In this document: positions 35,005-43,745 of the stretch, in pieces
Layout of the letters: the number at the start of each line of letters is the position of its first letter
Numbering within the stretch: position 1 is the first letter of the stretch
The notes under the pieces: model-generated
Seen by the model: only the letters and a program-made list of their open reading frames with translations
Told to the model about the DNA's origin: nothing
The model's database searches: none
Program-made: the position numbers and the translations under genes
NCBI GenBank assembly: GCA_002483365.1
Contig: DLHT01000006.1
Location: 593,350 to 657,349 of the forward strand
From: Cellvibrio sp. UBA7661
Lineage (GTDB): Bacteria > Pseudomonadota > Gammaproteobacteria > Pseudomonadales > Cellvibrionaceae
DNA length: 64,000 bases
Direction: 5' to 3'

Positions 35005-35033
35005 TTGCCGCTGGGGGGCTTAGTCTCTATAAT
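35005..35033 (+). promoter_or_regulatory. Promoter of the ATP synthase operon
   Basis: TTGCCG at 35005-35010, a 17-bp spacer and TATAAT at 35028-35033 lie 100 bp before atpI. The 293-bp gap between parB and atpI shows no other feature except this promoter. Confidence 0.78.
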
Positions 35034-35132
35034 GCGCCACGTTTGGGCGCAAGGAACATAAACTTGTTACTAATGGTAATAAGACCGTGTTTGTGACAAA
35101 ATGCCGCCGCAAAAATTGGGGGGTGAAAACAC

Positions 35133-35522
35133 TTGTCTCGTTATCTAAAGGGGCGTGATACAGCTCTCCAAACAGTAGCCGCCCAGTTGGTATCGACTCT
35201 GGTTGCTGCCGCTACTGCCTTGGCGATCAACTATTCGATCGCAATTTCAATTTTAATCGGTGGAATAATTGGTGTGACAGCCAACTTGTGGCTGGCGCTT
35301 GTGGTGTTTCGCCCTGCGTTGGGTGCACCAACCCAAAAAATGCTCACAGCATTTTATGTGGGTGAGTTTGGAAAATTTATAATCACAGCCGTCTTGTTCC
35401 TGCTGGCGTTCAAGCAGATTGGGTTTCTGAAAGAAGCCGCTTATGCCGCCACCATGATCATGGCTTATGTGATGGTTCAGGTTGTTGCCTGGATCTACCC
35501 ACTGATGCGCCGCAAGGTCTAG
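35133..35522 (+). CDS. atpI: ATP synthase subunit I
   Basis: Small membrane protein that assists assembly of the c-ring. 129 residues from a TTG at 35133, with GGGGTG upstream. There are four hydrophobic segments (VAAQLVSTLVAAATALAINYSIAISILIGGIIGVTANLWLALVV; KFIITAVLFLLAF; AATMIMAYVMVQVVAWI). It is weakly conserved in sequence but identified by its place at the head of the atp operon. Confidence 0.92.
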   Translation: MSRYLKGRDTALQTVAAQLVSTLVAAATALAINYSIAISILIGGIIGVTANLWLALVVFRPALGAPTQKMLTAFYVGEFGKFIITAVLFLLAFKQIGFLKEAAYAATMIMAYVMVQVVAWIYPLMRRKV

Positions 35523-35571
35523 AGCGTTAGTAGGTCAAACGTTTTTTCAACTTTAATTTTGGAACTTAACG

Positions 35572-36477
35572 ATGTCATCCGCCGAAAACGAAGCATTAAC
35601 ATCCTCCGAATACATTAAACACCACCTCACCAACCTTACCTATGGCCAATTACCGGATGGTACTTGGGGGTTCGCACACACTAGTGATGAAGCTGCACAA
35701 ATGGGTTTTTGGGCTTTCAATGTTGATACATTGGGGTGGTCAGTATTTCTGGCAACAGTGTTTTTTCTGATTTTCCGTAGTGTTGCCAAAAAAGTAACCA
35801 GCGATGTACCAACCGGCATGCAAAACGCAGTTGAAGCGGCAGTCGAATTTGTCGAAGGCAATGTCAAAAGCATGTTCCCTTACAAAAACTCCATGATTGC
35901 CCCTATGGCATTGACCGTTTTTGTGTGGGTATTTTTCATGAACGCGATGGATTTGGTTGCCATCGATCTACTTCCTGGCTTGGCTCAACTATTTGGTGCC
36001 AATGTACTGGGTATGGATCCGCATCATGTGTATTTCAAGGTGGTTCCTACAACCGATCCTAATATCACTTTAGGCATGGCCTTTTGTGTATTCATCCTGA
36101 TTCTTTGGTTCAGCATTACTCAAAAAGGTTTGTTGGGCTTCCTTAAAGAGCTGACTTTGCACCCGTTCAGCAGCAGCAATCCGATTATCCAAACGCTCTT
36201 TATCCCTGTGAACCTCGTATTGGAATTGCCAGGCTTGATTGCGAAGCCAGTTTCTCTGGGTTTGCGGCTGTTCGGTAACCTTTATGCAGGCGAAATTATT
36301 TTTATCCTGGTAGCGATCCTTTACGGTGCAGGGATCATTTTTGCCGGTGTTGCTGGTGTGATTCAGGTTATTTGGGCTTTATTCCATATTCTGATTATCT
36401 TCTTGCAAGCCCTTATTTTCATGTCATTGACCATTGTGTACATGAGCATGGCTTATCAAACCGATGAGCAACACTAA
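35572..36477 (+). CDS. atpB: ATP synthase Fo subunit a
   Basis: Proton channel half next to the c-ring. 301 residues with several membrane helices. The conserved stretch PVSLGLRLFGNLYAGEIIFILVA contains the essential arginine (GLRLFGN). The C-terminal helix is FLQALIFMSLTIVYMSMAYQ. The N-terminal 40 residues (HHLTNLTYGQLPDG) are typical of marine and soil gammaproteobacteria. It is 49 bp after atpI. Confidence 0.97.
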   Translation: MSSAENEALTSSEYIKHHLTNLTYGQLPDGTWGFAHTSDEAAQMGFWAFNVDTLGWSVFLATVFFLIFRSVAKKVTSDVPTGMQNAVEAAVEFVEGNVKSMFPYKNSMIAPMALTVFVWVFFMNAMDLVAIDLLPGLAQLFGANVLGMDPHHVYFKVVPTTDPNITLGMAFCVFILILWFSITQKGLLGFLKELTLHPFSSSNPIIQTLFIPVNLVLELPGLIAKPVSLGLRLFGNLYAGEIIFILVAILYGAGIIFAGVAGVIQVIWALFHILIIFLQALIFMSLTIVYMSMAYQTDEQH

Positions 36478-36561
36478 GCGTTTTTTGTAACCCGTTTTGT
36501 AAATTGTTTTTTTTGTTTGTTCTTTTAATTTTTATTTATCAACTTAGTAGGAGAAAACACT

Positions 36562-36801
36562 GTGACTGAAGCTCAAGCTTTGATTTATTTGGCAGGTGCA
36601 CTGGTAATTGGTTTGGGTGCTGTTGGTGCTGCCATTGGTGTAGGTATTCTCGGCGGTAAGTTTTTGGAAGGCGGTGCTCGTCAACCAGAATTGATCCCGA
36701 TGTTGCGTACTCAATTCTTCGTTGTTATGGGTCTGGTTGACGCGGTACCAATGATCGGTGTTGGTATTGGTATGTACATCCTGTTCGCAACTGGCGCCTA
36801 A
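36562..36801 (+). CDS. atpE: ATP synthase Fo subunit c
   Basis: 79 residues from a GTG, two membrane hairpin helices joined by the polar loop GGARQPE. The ion-binding acid is D60 in FVVMGLVDAVPMIG. The helix lacks the Q/E...ES(T) pattern of sodium-dependent rings, so proton coupling is expected. AGGAG lies 8 nt upstream. Confidence 0.97.
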   Translation: MTEAQALIYLAGALVIGLGAVGAAIGVGILGGKFLEGGARQPELIPMLRTQFFVVMGLVDAVPMIGVGIGMYILFATGA

Positions 36802-36852
36802 TTTTAGCTGTCGTGTTTGCGATTTAAATTCCTTTAACAAAGGCATCTAAAC

Positions 36853-37323
36853 GTGAATCTTAATGCAACTCTTATCGGTCAGATGGTGGCGTTTGTCATC
36901 TTCATTTATCTGACACATCGCTTTGTGTGGCCACCCATTGTTGCGGCAATGGCAGAGCGTAGCAAGCGTATCGCTGATGGTCTTCAGGCTGCCGATAAAG
37001 CTGAAAAAGATCTCGAACTGGCTAAACAAAAAGTGGTTGAGCAACTGACGTCTGCAAAGAAAGAAGCTGCCGCAATCATTGATCAAGCAAACAAACGCGC
37101 TATCGAAATTGTTGAAGAAGCAAAAGAGAAAGCGCGTGTTGAGGCGGATCGTGTTAAAGCCGCTGCCCAAGCTGAAATTGATCAGGCTACTGCCCGTGCA
37201 CGTGAAGAATTGCGTGCGAAGGTAGTGACTCTGGCATTGGCCGGTGCAGAAAAGATTCTGGAATCTTCTATCGATCAAAACGCTCACAACGAGTTGGTAA
37301 ACAAACTCGCTGCGCAGCTGTAA
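36853..37323 (+). CDS. atpF: ATP synthase Fo subunit b
   Basis: 156 residues from a GTG. It has one N-terminal membrane helix (ATLIGQMVAFVIFIYLTHRFVWPPI) followed by a long charged coiled coil (KAEKDLELAKQKVVEQLTSAKKEAAAIIDQANKRAIEIVEEAKEKARVEADR). It forms the peripheral stalk with the delta subunit, encoded 11 bp downstream. Confidence 0.97.
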   Translation: MNLNATLIGQMVAFVIFIYLTHRFVWPPIVAAMAERSKRIADGLQAADKAEKDLELAKQKVVEQLTSAKKEAAAIIDQANKRAIEIVEEAKEKARVEADRVKAAAQAEIDQATARAREELRAKVVTLALAGAEKILESSIDQNAHNELVNKLAAQL

Positions 37324-37334
37324 GAGAGGTAGAT

Positions 37335-37871
37335 ATGGCTGAACTCACTACCCTGGCTAGACCTTACGCCAAAGCAGCATTCGAGTTCGCCCTGGCTGCC
37401 AACAAATTGCAGTCATGGTTTGAAGCTCTGGAAGTTTCAGCCGCCGTTGCCGAACAAGATCAGGTGAAAAAAGCGTTGAGCGCATCTGGTTTGTCGGCAC
37501 AGCAGAAAGCTTCCGTTTTTGTACAGGTTTGTGGTGAACAACTGGATGAGAATCAAAAGAATTTCATCCACACCCTTGCAAGCAACAAACGTTTGGCACT
37601 TCTTCCCTATGTGAAAGAGCTGTTTGCCAGACTGAAAGCCCAGCAAGAAAAAACTATTGATGTCGAGGTAACAGCAGCTTACGAGTTGCCTGTTGACTTG
37701 ATTAACAAATTGGCTCAGGCCCTGAGCGCCAAACTGGATCGTAAAGTCAGTGTGCAAGGTTCGGTAGATAAGAACCTGCTTGGTGGGATTGTTATCTCCA
37801 CTGGCGATATGGTTATTGACGGTTCAGTCCGTGGTCGCTTGGCGAAGCTCGCCGAAGCAATGAAATCCTAA
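37335..37871 (+). CDS. atpH: ATP synthase F1 subunit delta
   Basis: 178 residues. The N-terminal helical domain starts LARPYAKAAFEFALAANKLQSWFEALE. The C-terminal half ends DKNLLGGIVISTGDMVIDGSVRGRLAKLAEAM, the usual delta/OSCP signature. It links F1 to the b-subunit stalk. Confidence 0.97.
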   Translation: MAELTTLARPYAKAAFEFALAANKLQSWFEALEVSAAVAEQDQVKKALSASGLSAQQKASVFVQVCGEQLDENQKNFIHTLASNKRLALLPYVKELFARLKAQQEKTIDVEVTAAYELPVDLINKLAQALSAKLDRKVSVQGSVDKNLLGGIVISTGDMVIDGSVRGRLAKLAEAMKS

Positions 37872-37893
37872 TTTTAGGGTTGAGGAACAGAGC

Positions 37894-39438
37894 ATGCAGC
37901 AACTGAATCCTTCTGAAATCAGTGAAATCATCAAGCAGCGCATTGCTGGCCTTGAGTTTTCAACAGAAGCACAAAACGAAGGTACTGTCGTTTCCGTAAC
38001 TGACGGTATTATTCGTATTCACGGTCTCGCCGATGTTATGTACGGTGAGATGATTGAATTTGAAGGCGGTATTTACGGTATGGCACTGAACCTGGAGCGC
38101 GACTCCGTTGGTGCTGTAATTCTGGGTGACTACCGCGGTGTGGCCGAAGGCCAAAAATGTAAGTGTACTGGCCGTATCCTTGAAGTGCCTGTTGGTCCGG
38201 AATTGCTGGGTCGCGTTGTTGACGCTCTTGGTAATCCAATCGACGGTAAAGGTCCGCTGAGCACCAAAATGACCGACGCAGTTGAGAAAATTGCACCGGG
38301 CGTAATTTGGCGTAAGTCGGTAGACCAGCCAGTACAAATCGGTTTGAAAGCAATCGATGCAATGGTACCAATCGGCCGCGGCCAGCGTGAGCTGATCATC
38401 GGTGACCGCCAAATTGGTAAAACCGCTATCGCCGTTGATGCCATCATTAACCAAAAAGGTTCTGGCATTAAGTGTATTTATGTAGCGATCGGTCAAAAAG
38501 CCTCTTCTGTTGCGAGCGTTGTGCGCAAGCTGGAAGAAAACGGTGCTATGGATCATACCATTGTGATCGCAGCTACTGCTTCTGATCCTGCGTCTATGCA
38601 ATTCCTGGCAGCATTCACCGGTTGTACTATGGGTGAATATTTCCGTGATCGCGGACAAGATGCCCTGATTATTTATGATGACCTGACCAAGCAAGCTTGG
38701 GCTTACCGTCAAATTTCCTTGTTGCTGCGTCGCCCACCAGGCCGCGAAGCTTATCCTGGCGACGTGTTCTATCTCCACTCACGTCTGCTTGAGCGTGCTT
38801 CTCGCGTAAGCGAAGAGTACGTAGAGAAATTCACCAAAGGTGAAGTGAAAGGTAAAACCGGTTCCTTGACCGCATTGCCAATCATCGAAACCCAGGCCGG
38901 TGACGTTTCTGCGTTCGTTCCAACCAACGTGATTTCTATTACCGATGGACAGATCTTCCTTGAATCGTCCATGTTCAACTCAGGTATCCGTCCTGCGATG
39001 AACGCTGGTATTTCGGTATCGCGTGTAGGTGGTGCTGCACAAACTAAAGTTATCAAGAAACTCTCCGGTGGTATCCGTACCGCATTGGCGCAATACCGTG
39101 AGTTGGCGGCATTCTCCCAGTTCGCATCTGACTTGGACGAAGCAACCAAATCGCAATTGGAACACGGTCAACGTGTTACCGAGCTGATGAAGCAAAAACA
39201 ATTTGCTCCATTGAGCGTTGCGCAAATGGCATTGGTACTGTTCGCTGCGAACGAAGGTCACCTGAAAGATATCGAAGTAAGCAAAGTGCTGGACTTCGAA
39301 GCGGCTCTGCTGTCTTTCGCCAAATCCGAATACGCTGACACTATGGCTCATATCGATGCCACTGGTGATTGGAACAGCGAATTGGAAGGCAAGTTCAAAG
39401 AGCTGGTGACCAAGCTGAAAGCGAGCCGCACCTGGTAA
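37894..39438 (+). CDS. atpA: ATP synthase F1 subunit alpha
   Basis: 514 residues, normal length. The nucleotide-binding P-loop reads GDRQIGKT (about 170-177). Most alpha subunits have threonine where this has isoleucine, a conservative change in a non-catalytic site. The ATP synthase alpha signature region (PAMNAGISVSRVGGAAQ) is intact at about 370. It follows atpH by 22 bp. Confidence 0.98.
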   Translation: MQQLNPSEISEIIKQRIAGLEFSTEAQNEGTVVSVTDGIIRIHGLADVMYGEMIEFEGGIYGMALNLERDSVGAVILGDYRGVAEGQKCKCTGRILEVPVGPELLGRVVDALGNPIDGKGPLSTKMTDAVEKIAPGVIWRKSVDQPVQIGLKAIDAMVPIGRGQRELIIGDRQIGKTAIAVDAIINQKGSGIKCIYVAIGQKASSVASVVRKLEENGAMDHTIVIAATASDPASMQFLAAFTGCTMGEYFRDRGQDALIIYDDLTKQAWAYRQISLLLRRPPGREAYPGDVFYLHSRLLERASRVSEEYVEKFTKGEVKGKTGSLTALPIIETQAGDVSAFVPTNVISITDGQIFLESSMFNSGIRPAMNAGISVSRVGGAAQTKVIKKLSGGIRTALAQYRELAAFSQFASDLDEATKSQLEHGQRVTELMKQKQFAPLSVAQMALVLFAANEGHLKDIEVSKVLDFEAALLSFAKSEYADTMAHIDATGDWNSELEGKFKELVTKLKASRTW

Positions 39439-39512
39439 TCTGGCGATCGCTGCGTTAATTCGCGGCGATCTCTAACCTTTTAGGCCGCAAGGCCTTAACC
39501 GGGGTTCGAGAG

Positions 39513-40376
39513 ATGGCAAGCACAAAAGAAATTCGGACGCAGATAGCGAGCGTCAAAAGCACGCAGAAAATTACCAGCGCGATGGAAATGGTCGCCGCGA
39601 GTAAAATGCGTCGTGCGCAAGAGCGGATGCAATTGGGTAAACCTTATGCCCAGCGTATCCGTGAAGTAGTCGGGCATCTGGCCAACTCCAGCCCCGAATA
39701 CAAACACCGTTTTATGAAAGAGCGCGATGTTAAGCGCGTGGGTTACATCATTGTTTCCAGTGATCGCGGCCTGTGTGGTGGCTTGAACACTAACCTGTTC
39801 AAAGCTTCTATCCGGGACATGAAGGCTTGGGCCGACAAAGGTGTAGCGATTGATTTGGGTTTGATTGGTGCCAAAGCTGGTCAGTTTTTCAAAAGCTTTG
39901 GCGGCAATGTCGTTGCTTCAACTCGCGATATCGGCGAAGCCCCGCAAGTGGCTGACCTGATTGGTAGTGTGAAGGTAATGCTGGATGCGTTTGAAGCCGG
40001 CACTATCGACAAGTTGTTCCTGGTGAGCAACGACTTTGTTAACACCATGACCCAAACACCAAAAGTTCGCCAATTGCTGCCTTTGGTTGCCGAAGAAAAT
40101 ACCAAGTTGAAACATCACTGGGATTATATCTACGAGCCAGATGCAGAGTTCCTGTTGAAAGGGTTGCTAACTCGCTTTATCGAATCACAAGTCTATCAAG
40201 CGGTAGTTGAAAACGCGGCCTCTGAACAAGCGGCGCGGATGATTGCAATGAAGAGTGCAACCGACAACGCCGGTGAATTGATTGATAGCTTGAAGTTGAT
40301 TTACAACAAAGCGCGTCAGGCAGCGATCACCCAGGAACTGTCAGAAATTGTGGGCGGTGCGGCAGCGATCCAATAA
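39513..40376 (+). CDS. atpG: ATP synthase F1 subunit gamma
   Basis: Central rotor shaft. 287 residues with the conserved N-terminal helix (TKEIRTQIASVKSTQKITSAMEMVAASKMRRAQERM), the SSDRGLCGGLNTNLF motif and the C-terminal helix (SATDNAGELIDSLKLIYNKARQAAITQELSEIVGGAAAI). The alignment is complete at both ends. Confidence 0.98.
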   Translation: MASTKEIRTQIASVKSTQKITSAMEMVAASKMRRAQERMQLGKPYAQRIREVVGHLANSSPEYKHRFMKERDVKRVGYIIVSSDRGLCGGLNTNLFKASIRDMKAWADKGVAIDLGLIGAKAGQFFKSFGGNVVASTRDIGEAPQVADLIGSVKVMLDAFEAGTIDKLFLVSNDFVNTMTQTPKVRQLLPLVAEENTKLKHHWDYIYEPDAEFLLKGLLTRFIESQVYQAVVENAASEQAARMIAMKSATDNAGELIDSLKLIYNKARQAAITQELSEIVGGAAAIQ

Positions 40377-40489
40377 GCTGCGTAGTTTGCATCTGCCCTG
40401 AAAGGCTAACGATTTTTGTATTTAATCCTTCAGAGCCCTGAGTTTTATTAAAAGGGATCTGGAATTTCTGGAACAAAGAGGAACCGGAA

Positions 40490-41869
40490 ATGAGTAGCGG
40501 ACGTATCGTTCAGATTATCGGCGCCGTCATCGATGTGGAATTCCCACGCGATGCAGTGCCTAAAGTGTATGACGCACTGGTTATTACCGAAGGCAACCTG
40601 ACCCTCGAAGTGCAACAGCAATTAGGCGACGGCGTAGTCCGTACTATTGCTCTTGGTTCCTCAGAAGGTTTGCGTCGCGGTTTAACTGTGACCAACACTA
40701 ACGAGCCAATCAAAGTGCCAGTGGGTGTTGAAACCCTTGGTCGTATCATGGACGTATTGGGTAACCCAATTGATGAAGCGGGTCCAATCGGCGAAAAAGA
40801 GCGTATGCAGATTCACCGCGCTGCGCCTAAATATGAAGAGTTAGCAGCTTCAGAAGAATTGCTCGAAACCGGTATCAAAGTAATTGACTTGGTTTGCCCT
40901 TTTGCTAAAGGCGGTAAAGTTGGTTTGTTCGGTGGTGCGGGTGTAGGCAAAACCGTAAACATGATGGAACTCATCAACAACATCGCAAAAGAACACAGTG
41001 GTCTGTCAGTGTTTGCCGGTGTAGGTGAGCGTACCCGTGAAGGTAACGACTTCTACCATGAGATGAAAGACTCTAACGTAGTAGACAAAGTAGCGATGGT
41101 TTACGGCCAGATGAATGAGCCGCCAGGAAACCGTTTGCGCGTTGCTCTTACTGGTTTGACCATGGCAGAAAAATTCCGTGACGAAGGTAAAGACGTTCTG
41201 TTGTTCGTTGACAACATTTACCGTTACACCCTGGCCGGTACCGAAGTATCTGCATTGTTGGGCCGTATGCCTTCAGCGGTAGGTTACCAACCAACATTGG
41301 CGGAAGAGATGGGCGTTCTGCAAGAGCGTATTACTTCTACCAAGATCGGTTCTATTACCTCTGTACAAGCGGTATACGTACCAGCGGACGACTTGACTGA
41401 CCCGTCTCCTGCTACCACCTTTGCGCACTTGGACTCAACCGTAGTATTGAGCCGTGATATCGCTGCAAAAGGTATTTACCCGGCGATTGATCCACTGGAT
41501 TCCACTTCACGTCAATTGGACCCAATGGTTATCGGCAACGAGCACTACTCAGTAGCGCGCGGTGTTCAAACCGTATTGCAACGCTACAAAGAGTTGAAAG
41601 ACATCATCGCGATCCTTGGTATGGACGAATTGTCAGAAGAAGACAAACAAACCGTATCCCGTGCGCGTAAGATCGAACGTTTCTTGTCACAACCTTTCCA
41701 CGTAGCGGAAGTATTCACTGGTTCGCCAGGCAAATACGTTCCACTGAAAGAAACCATCCGTGGTTTCAAAGGTTTGTTAGCCGGTGATTACGATCACCTG
41801 CCAGAACAAGCTTTCTACATGGTAGGTTCAATCGACGAAGCTATCGAAAAAGCCAGCAAGCTCAAGTAA
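40490..41869 (+). CDS. atpD: ATP synthase F1 subunit beta
   Basis: Catalytic subunit. 459 residues. P-loop GGAGVGKTVNMMELI is at about 148-162. GVGERTREGNDFYHEM carries the catalytic glutamate, and the DELSEED loop appears as MDELSEEDKQTV. All expected motifs are intact. Confidence 0.98.
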   Translation: MSSGRIVQIIGAVIDVEFPRDAVPKVYDALVITEGNLTLEVQQQLGDGVVRTIALGSSEGLRRGLTVTNTNEPIKVPVGVETLGRIMDVLGNPIDEAGPIGEKERMQIHRAAPKYEELAASEELLETGIKVIDLVCPFAKGGKVGLFGGAGVGKTVNMMELINNIAKEHSGLSVFAGVGERTREGNDFYHEMKDSNVVDKVAMVYGQMNEPPGNRLRVALTGLTMAEKFRDEGKDVLLFVDNIYRYTLAGTEVSALLGRMPSAVGYQPTLAEEMGVLQERITSTKIGSITSVQAVYVPADDLTDPSPATTFAHLDSTVVLSRDIAAKGIYPAIDPLDSTSRQLDPMVIGNEHYSVARGVQTVLQRYKELKDIIAILGMDELSEEDKQTVSRARKIERFLSQPFHVAEVFTGSPGKYVPLKETIRGFKGLLAGDYDHLPEQAFYMVGSIDEAIEKASKLK

Positions 41870-41970
41870 TTGAGTCAGCCCTGTTAACGCGGGGCTGTTG
41901 CTGATTAGCTTCTCCGATTTAGCTGTGAAGATTTAACTGAAAAGTAACGCAAGATAACCGAGACACAAAA

Positions 41971-42396
41971 ATGGCCATGACTCTTCAATGCGATATCGTC
42001 AGTGCTGAGCGTGAAATTTTCTCTGGTCTGGTAGAGATGGTAATCACTACTGGTAGCTTGGGAGAAGTAGGTATTGCCTACGGTCACGCCCCATTGTTGA
42101 CGGGTATCAAGCCTGGTCCTGTGCGTCTTATCAAACAAGGTGGTGCTGAGGAAATTTTCTTCGTTTCCGGTGGCTATCTTGAAGTTCAGCCTTACCATGT
42201 GACCGTGTTGGCGGATACCGCTTTACGCGCGGACGATATGGATGAAGCTGCAGCTTTGGAAGCACAGCAATTAGCGCAACAACAACTGGCAGATCAATCC
42301 AGCGAGATCGATTTCCAGCGCGCTGCCGCGCAACTGGCAGAAGCTGCTGCTCAATTGCGCACCTTGCAGGCAATTCGCAAAAAAGCGGGCAAGTAA
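41971..42396 (+). CDS. atpC: ATP synthase F1 subunit epsilon
   Basis: 141 residues. The N-terminal beta-sandwich (LQCDIVSAEREIFSGLVEMVITTGSLGEVGIAYGHAPLLTGIKPG) and the C-terminal inhibitory helices are both present. It is the last gene of the operon, followed by a terminator 17 bp later. Confidence 0.97.
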   Translation: MAMTLQCDIVSAEREIFSGLVEMVITTGSLGEVGIAYGHAPLLTGIKPGPVRLIKQGGAEEIFFVSGGYLEVQPYHVTVLADTALRADDMDEAAALEAQQLAQQQLADQSSEIDFQRAAAQLAEAAAQLRTLQAIRKKAGK

Positions 42397-42412
42397 GCAT
42401 TTGTTGTTGGAC

Positions 42413-42442
42413 AAAAAAGGCGACCTTCGGGTCGCCTTTTTT
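42413..42442 (+). terminator. Terminator of the ATP synthase operon
   Basis: AAAAAAGGCGAC pairs with GTCGCCTTTTTT around CTTCGG, a stable tetraloop-type hairpin with a T-run. Confidence 0.94.
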
Positions 42443-42489
42443 ATTGCCACAAATTTTTTTGCTTAAAAAGCAAATTCTGTTGTTAGAAA

Positions 42490-43548
42490 TTATTTTAATG
42501 TTGCCACCGGAGCAATTCCTTCATTGGTCATCATCACCGGTTTGATGGTGCCATCCGTATTAAAATACAAATGATCTATTGCGAGCTCGCGATGATTACC
42601 GTCTTCGGTATTGAGTGGACGTCGATGATAAGCAATATACCAATCGTCAGTACCTGGAATATTAACCACTGAATTGTGCCCTGCTCCTTTGGCGATGGTT
42701 AAATCCTGCTGTAATATTTTGCCGATACGGTTGAATGGGCCGAGTGGTGATTTCGCCATTGCATAGGCAACACTGTAATCCGATGCGGTCCATTCACCTT
42801 CCGACCACATCAAATAATAAATACCATTGCGTTTCACCATAAACGAACCCTCGACATACTCATTTGCGGGCGTGATTTCTTTAAAAAATTCACCATCTTC
42901 GAAAGGTTCAAGGCGACGTAAATCCTTGCTCAATTTTGCGACGTTGCAGTGCTTCCAGCCACCGTAATAAATGTAGAACTGGCCATCGTCATCGCGAAAT
43001 ACCATTTGGTCTATCGGTTGCGCACCATTGTGGATTTTGTTGATTAACGGTTTACCCAGTAGATCGCGAAATGGGCCATCAGGCTTATCGCTAACAGCAA
43101 CGCCAATACCACCGGGTTGTTTATCGTTAAGAATATTGTTGGCACTGAAGAACAAATAATATTTGTCATTGGCATGAATAATAGAAGGAGCCCAAACCGC
43201 ATAAGCTGCCCAAGAGACATCTTTGATATCCAACACACGCTGATGTTTAGTCCAATTGACCAAATCCCGGGACGAAAAAGCATCGAGGAAGGTCTGTTTC
43301 AAAAATGGTGACCAGATGCCCGTTTGAGTGCGTTGTTGCTTTTGGCTTTCACTGAGGGTGACAGGCAGGTCGGGTGTAGATACCCCAGCGGAATAAGTTG
43401 GATAAATCCAGAATTGACCTTCAAAAATCCGGATTTCCGGATCGGCGTACCATCCGGGTACGATAGGGTTAGCCGCTAATGTCGGGCTGGTTTGAAAAAA
43501 AGCGCTTGCGCACAACGCGATGAAATAAGCATTCATGAGTTTTTTCAT
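42490..43548 (-). CDS. Secreted glycoside hydrolase family 43 enzyme
   Basis: 352 residues with a Sec signal peptide (cut near TLAANP). A single five-bladed propeller follows, with no binding module. The GH43 triad candidates are the aspartate in PGWYADPEIR, the aspartate in QPIDQMVFRDDDG and the glutamate in NEYVEGSFMVKR. The sequence (SAWAPS-like VWAPSIIHANDKYYLFFSAN) resembles arabinanase/arabinosidase-type members. It is inserted on the opposite strand between the atp operon and glmU, an arrangement not seen in most relatives. Confidence 0.88.
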   Translation of the reverse strand: MKKLMNAYFIALCASAFFQTSPTLAANPIVPGWYADPEIRIFEGQFWIYPTYSAGVSTPDLPVTLSESQKQQRTQTGIWSPFLKQTFLDAFSSRDLVNWTKHQRVLDIKDVSWAAYAVWAPSIIHANDKYYLFFSANNILNDKQPGGIGVAVSDKPDGPFRDLLGKPLINKIHNGAQPIDQMVFRDDDGQFYIYYGGWKHCNVAKLSKDLRRLEPFEDGEFFKEITPANEYVEGSFMVKRNGIYYLMWSEGEWTASDYSVAYAMAKSPLGPFNRIGKILQQDLTIAKGAGHNSVVNIPGTDDWYIAYHRRPLNTEDGNHRELAIDHLYFNTDGTIKPVMMTNEGIAPVATLK

Positions 43549-43745
43549 AGGTTAGGTCTGCAATTTTTTATCGCCGTTGCGACAATTCTGTTTTAAATCG
43601 AGCTGAGTGTTTATCAAGTAACGATTAGACAGGGTAAAATTCCGTTAATTGCGAGGGGACAATTATCGCCCTATCGCAGCATCAACGCCCGCAACCCGTT
43701 AGAATGGGCGATATCACTCATACCACGATCGCAAAAGGAACCCAT

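Noticed and set aside
37894..39438. GDRQIGKT in place of GDRQTGKT in the ATP synthase alpha P-loop as a possible defect
   Set aside because: The site is non-catalytic, the change is conservative and the rest of the gene is intact, so there is no reason to call it broken.
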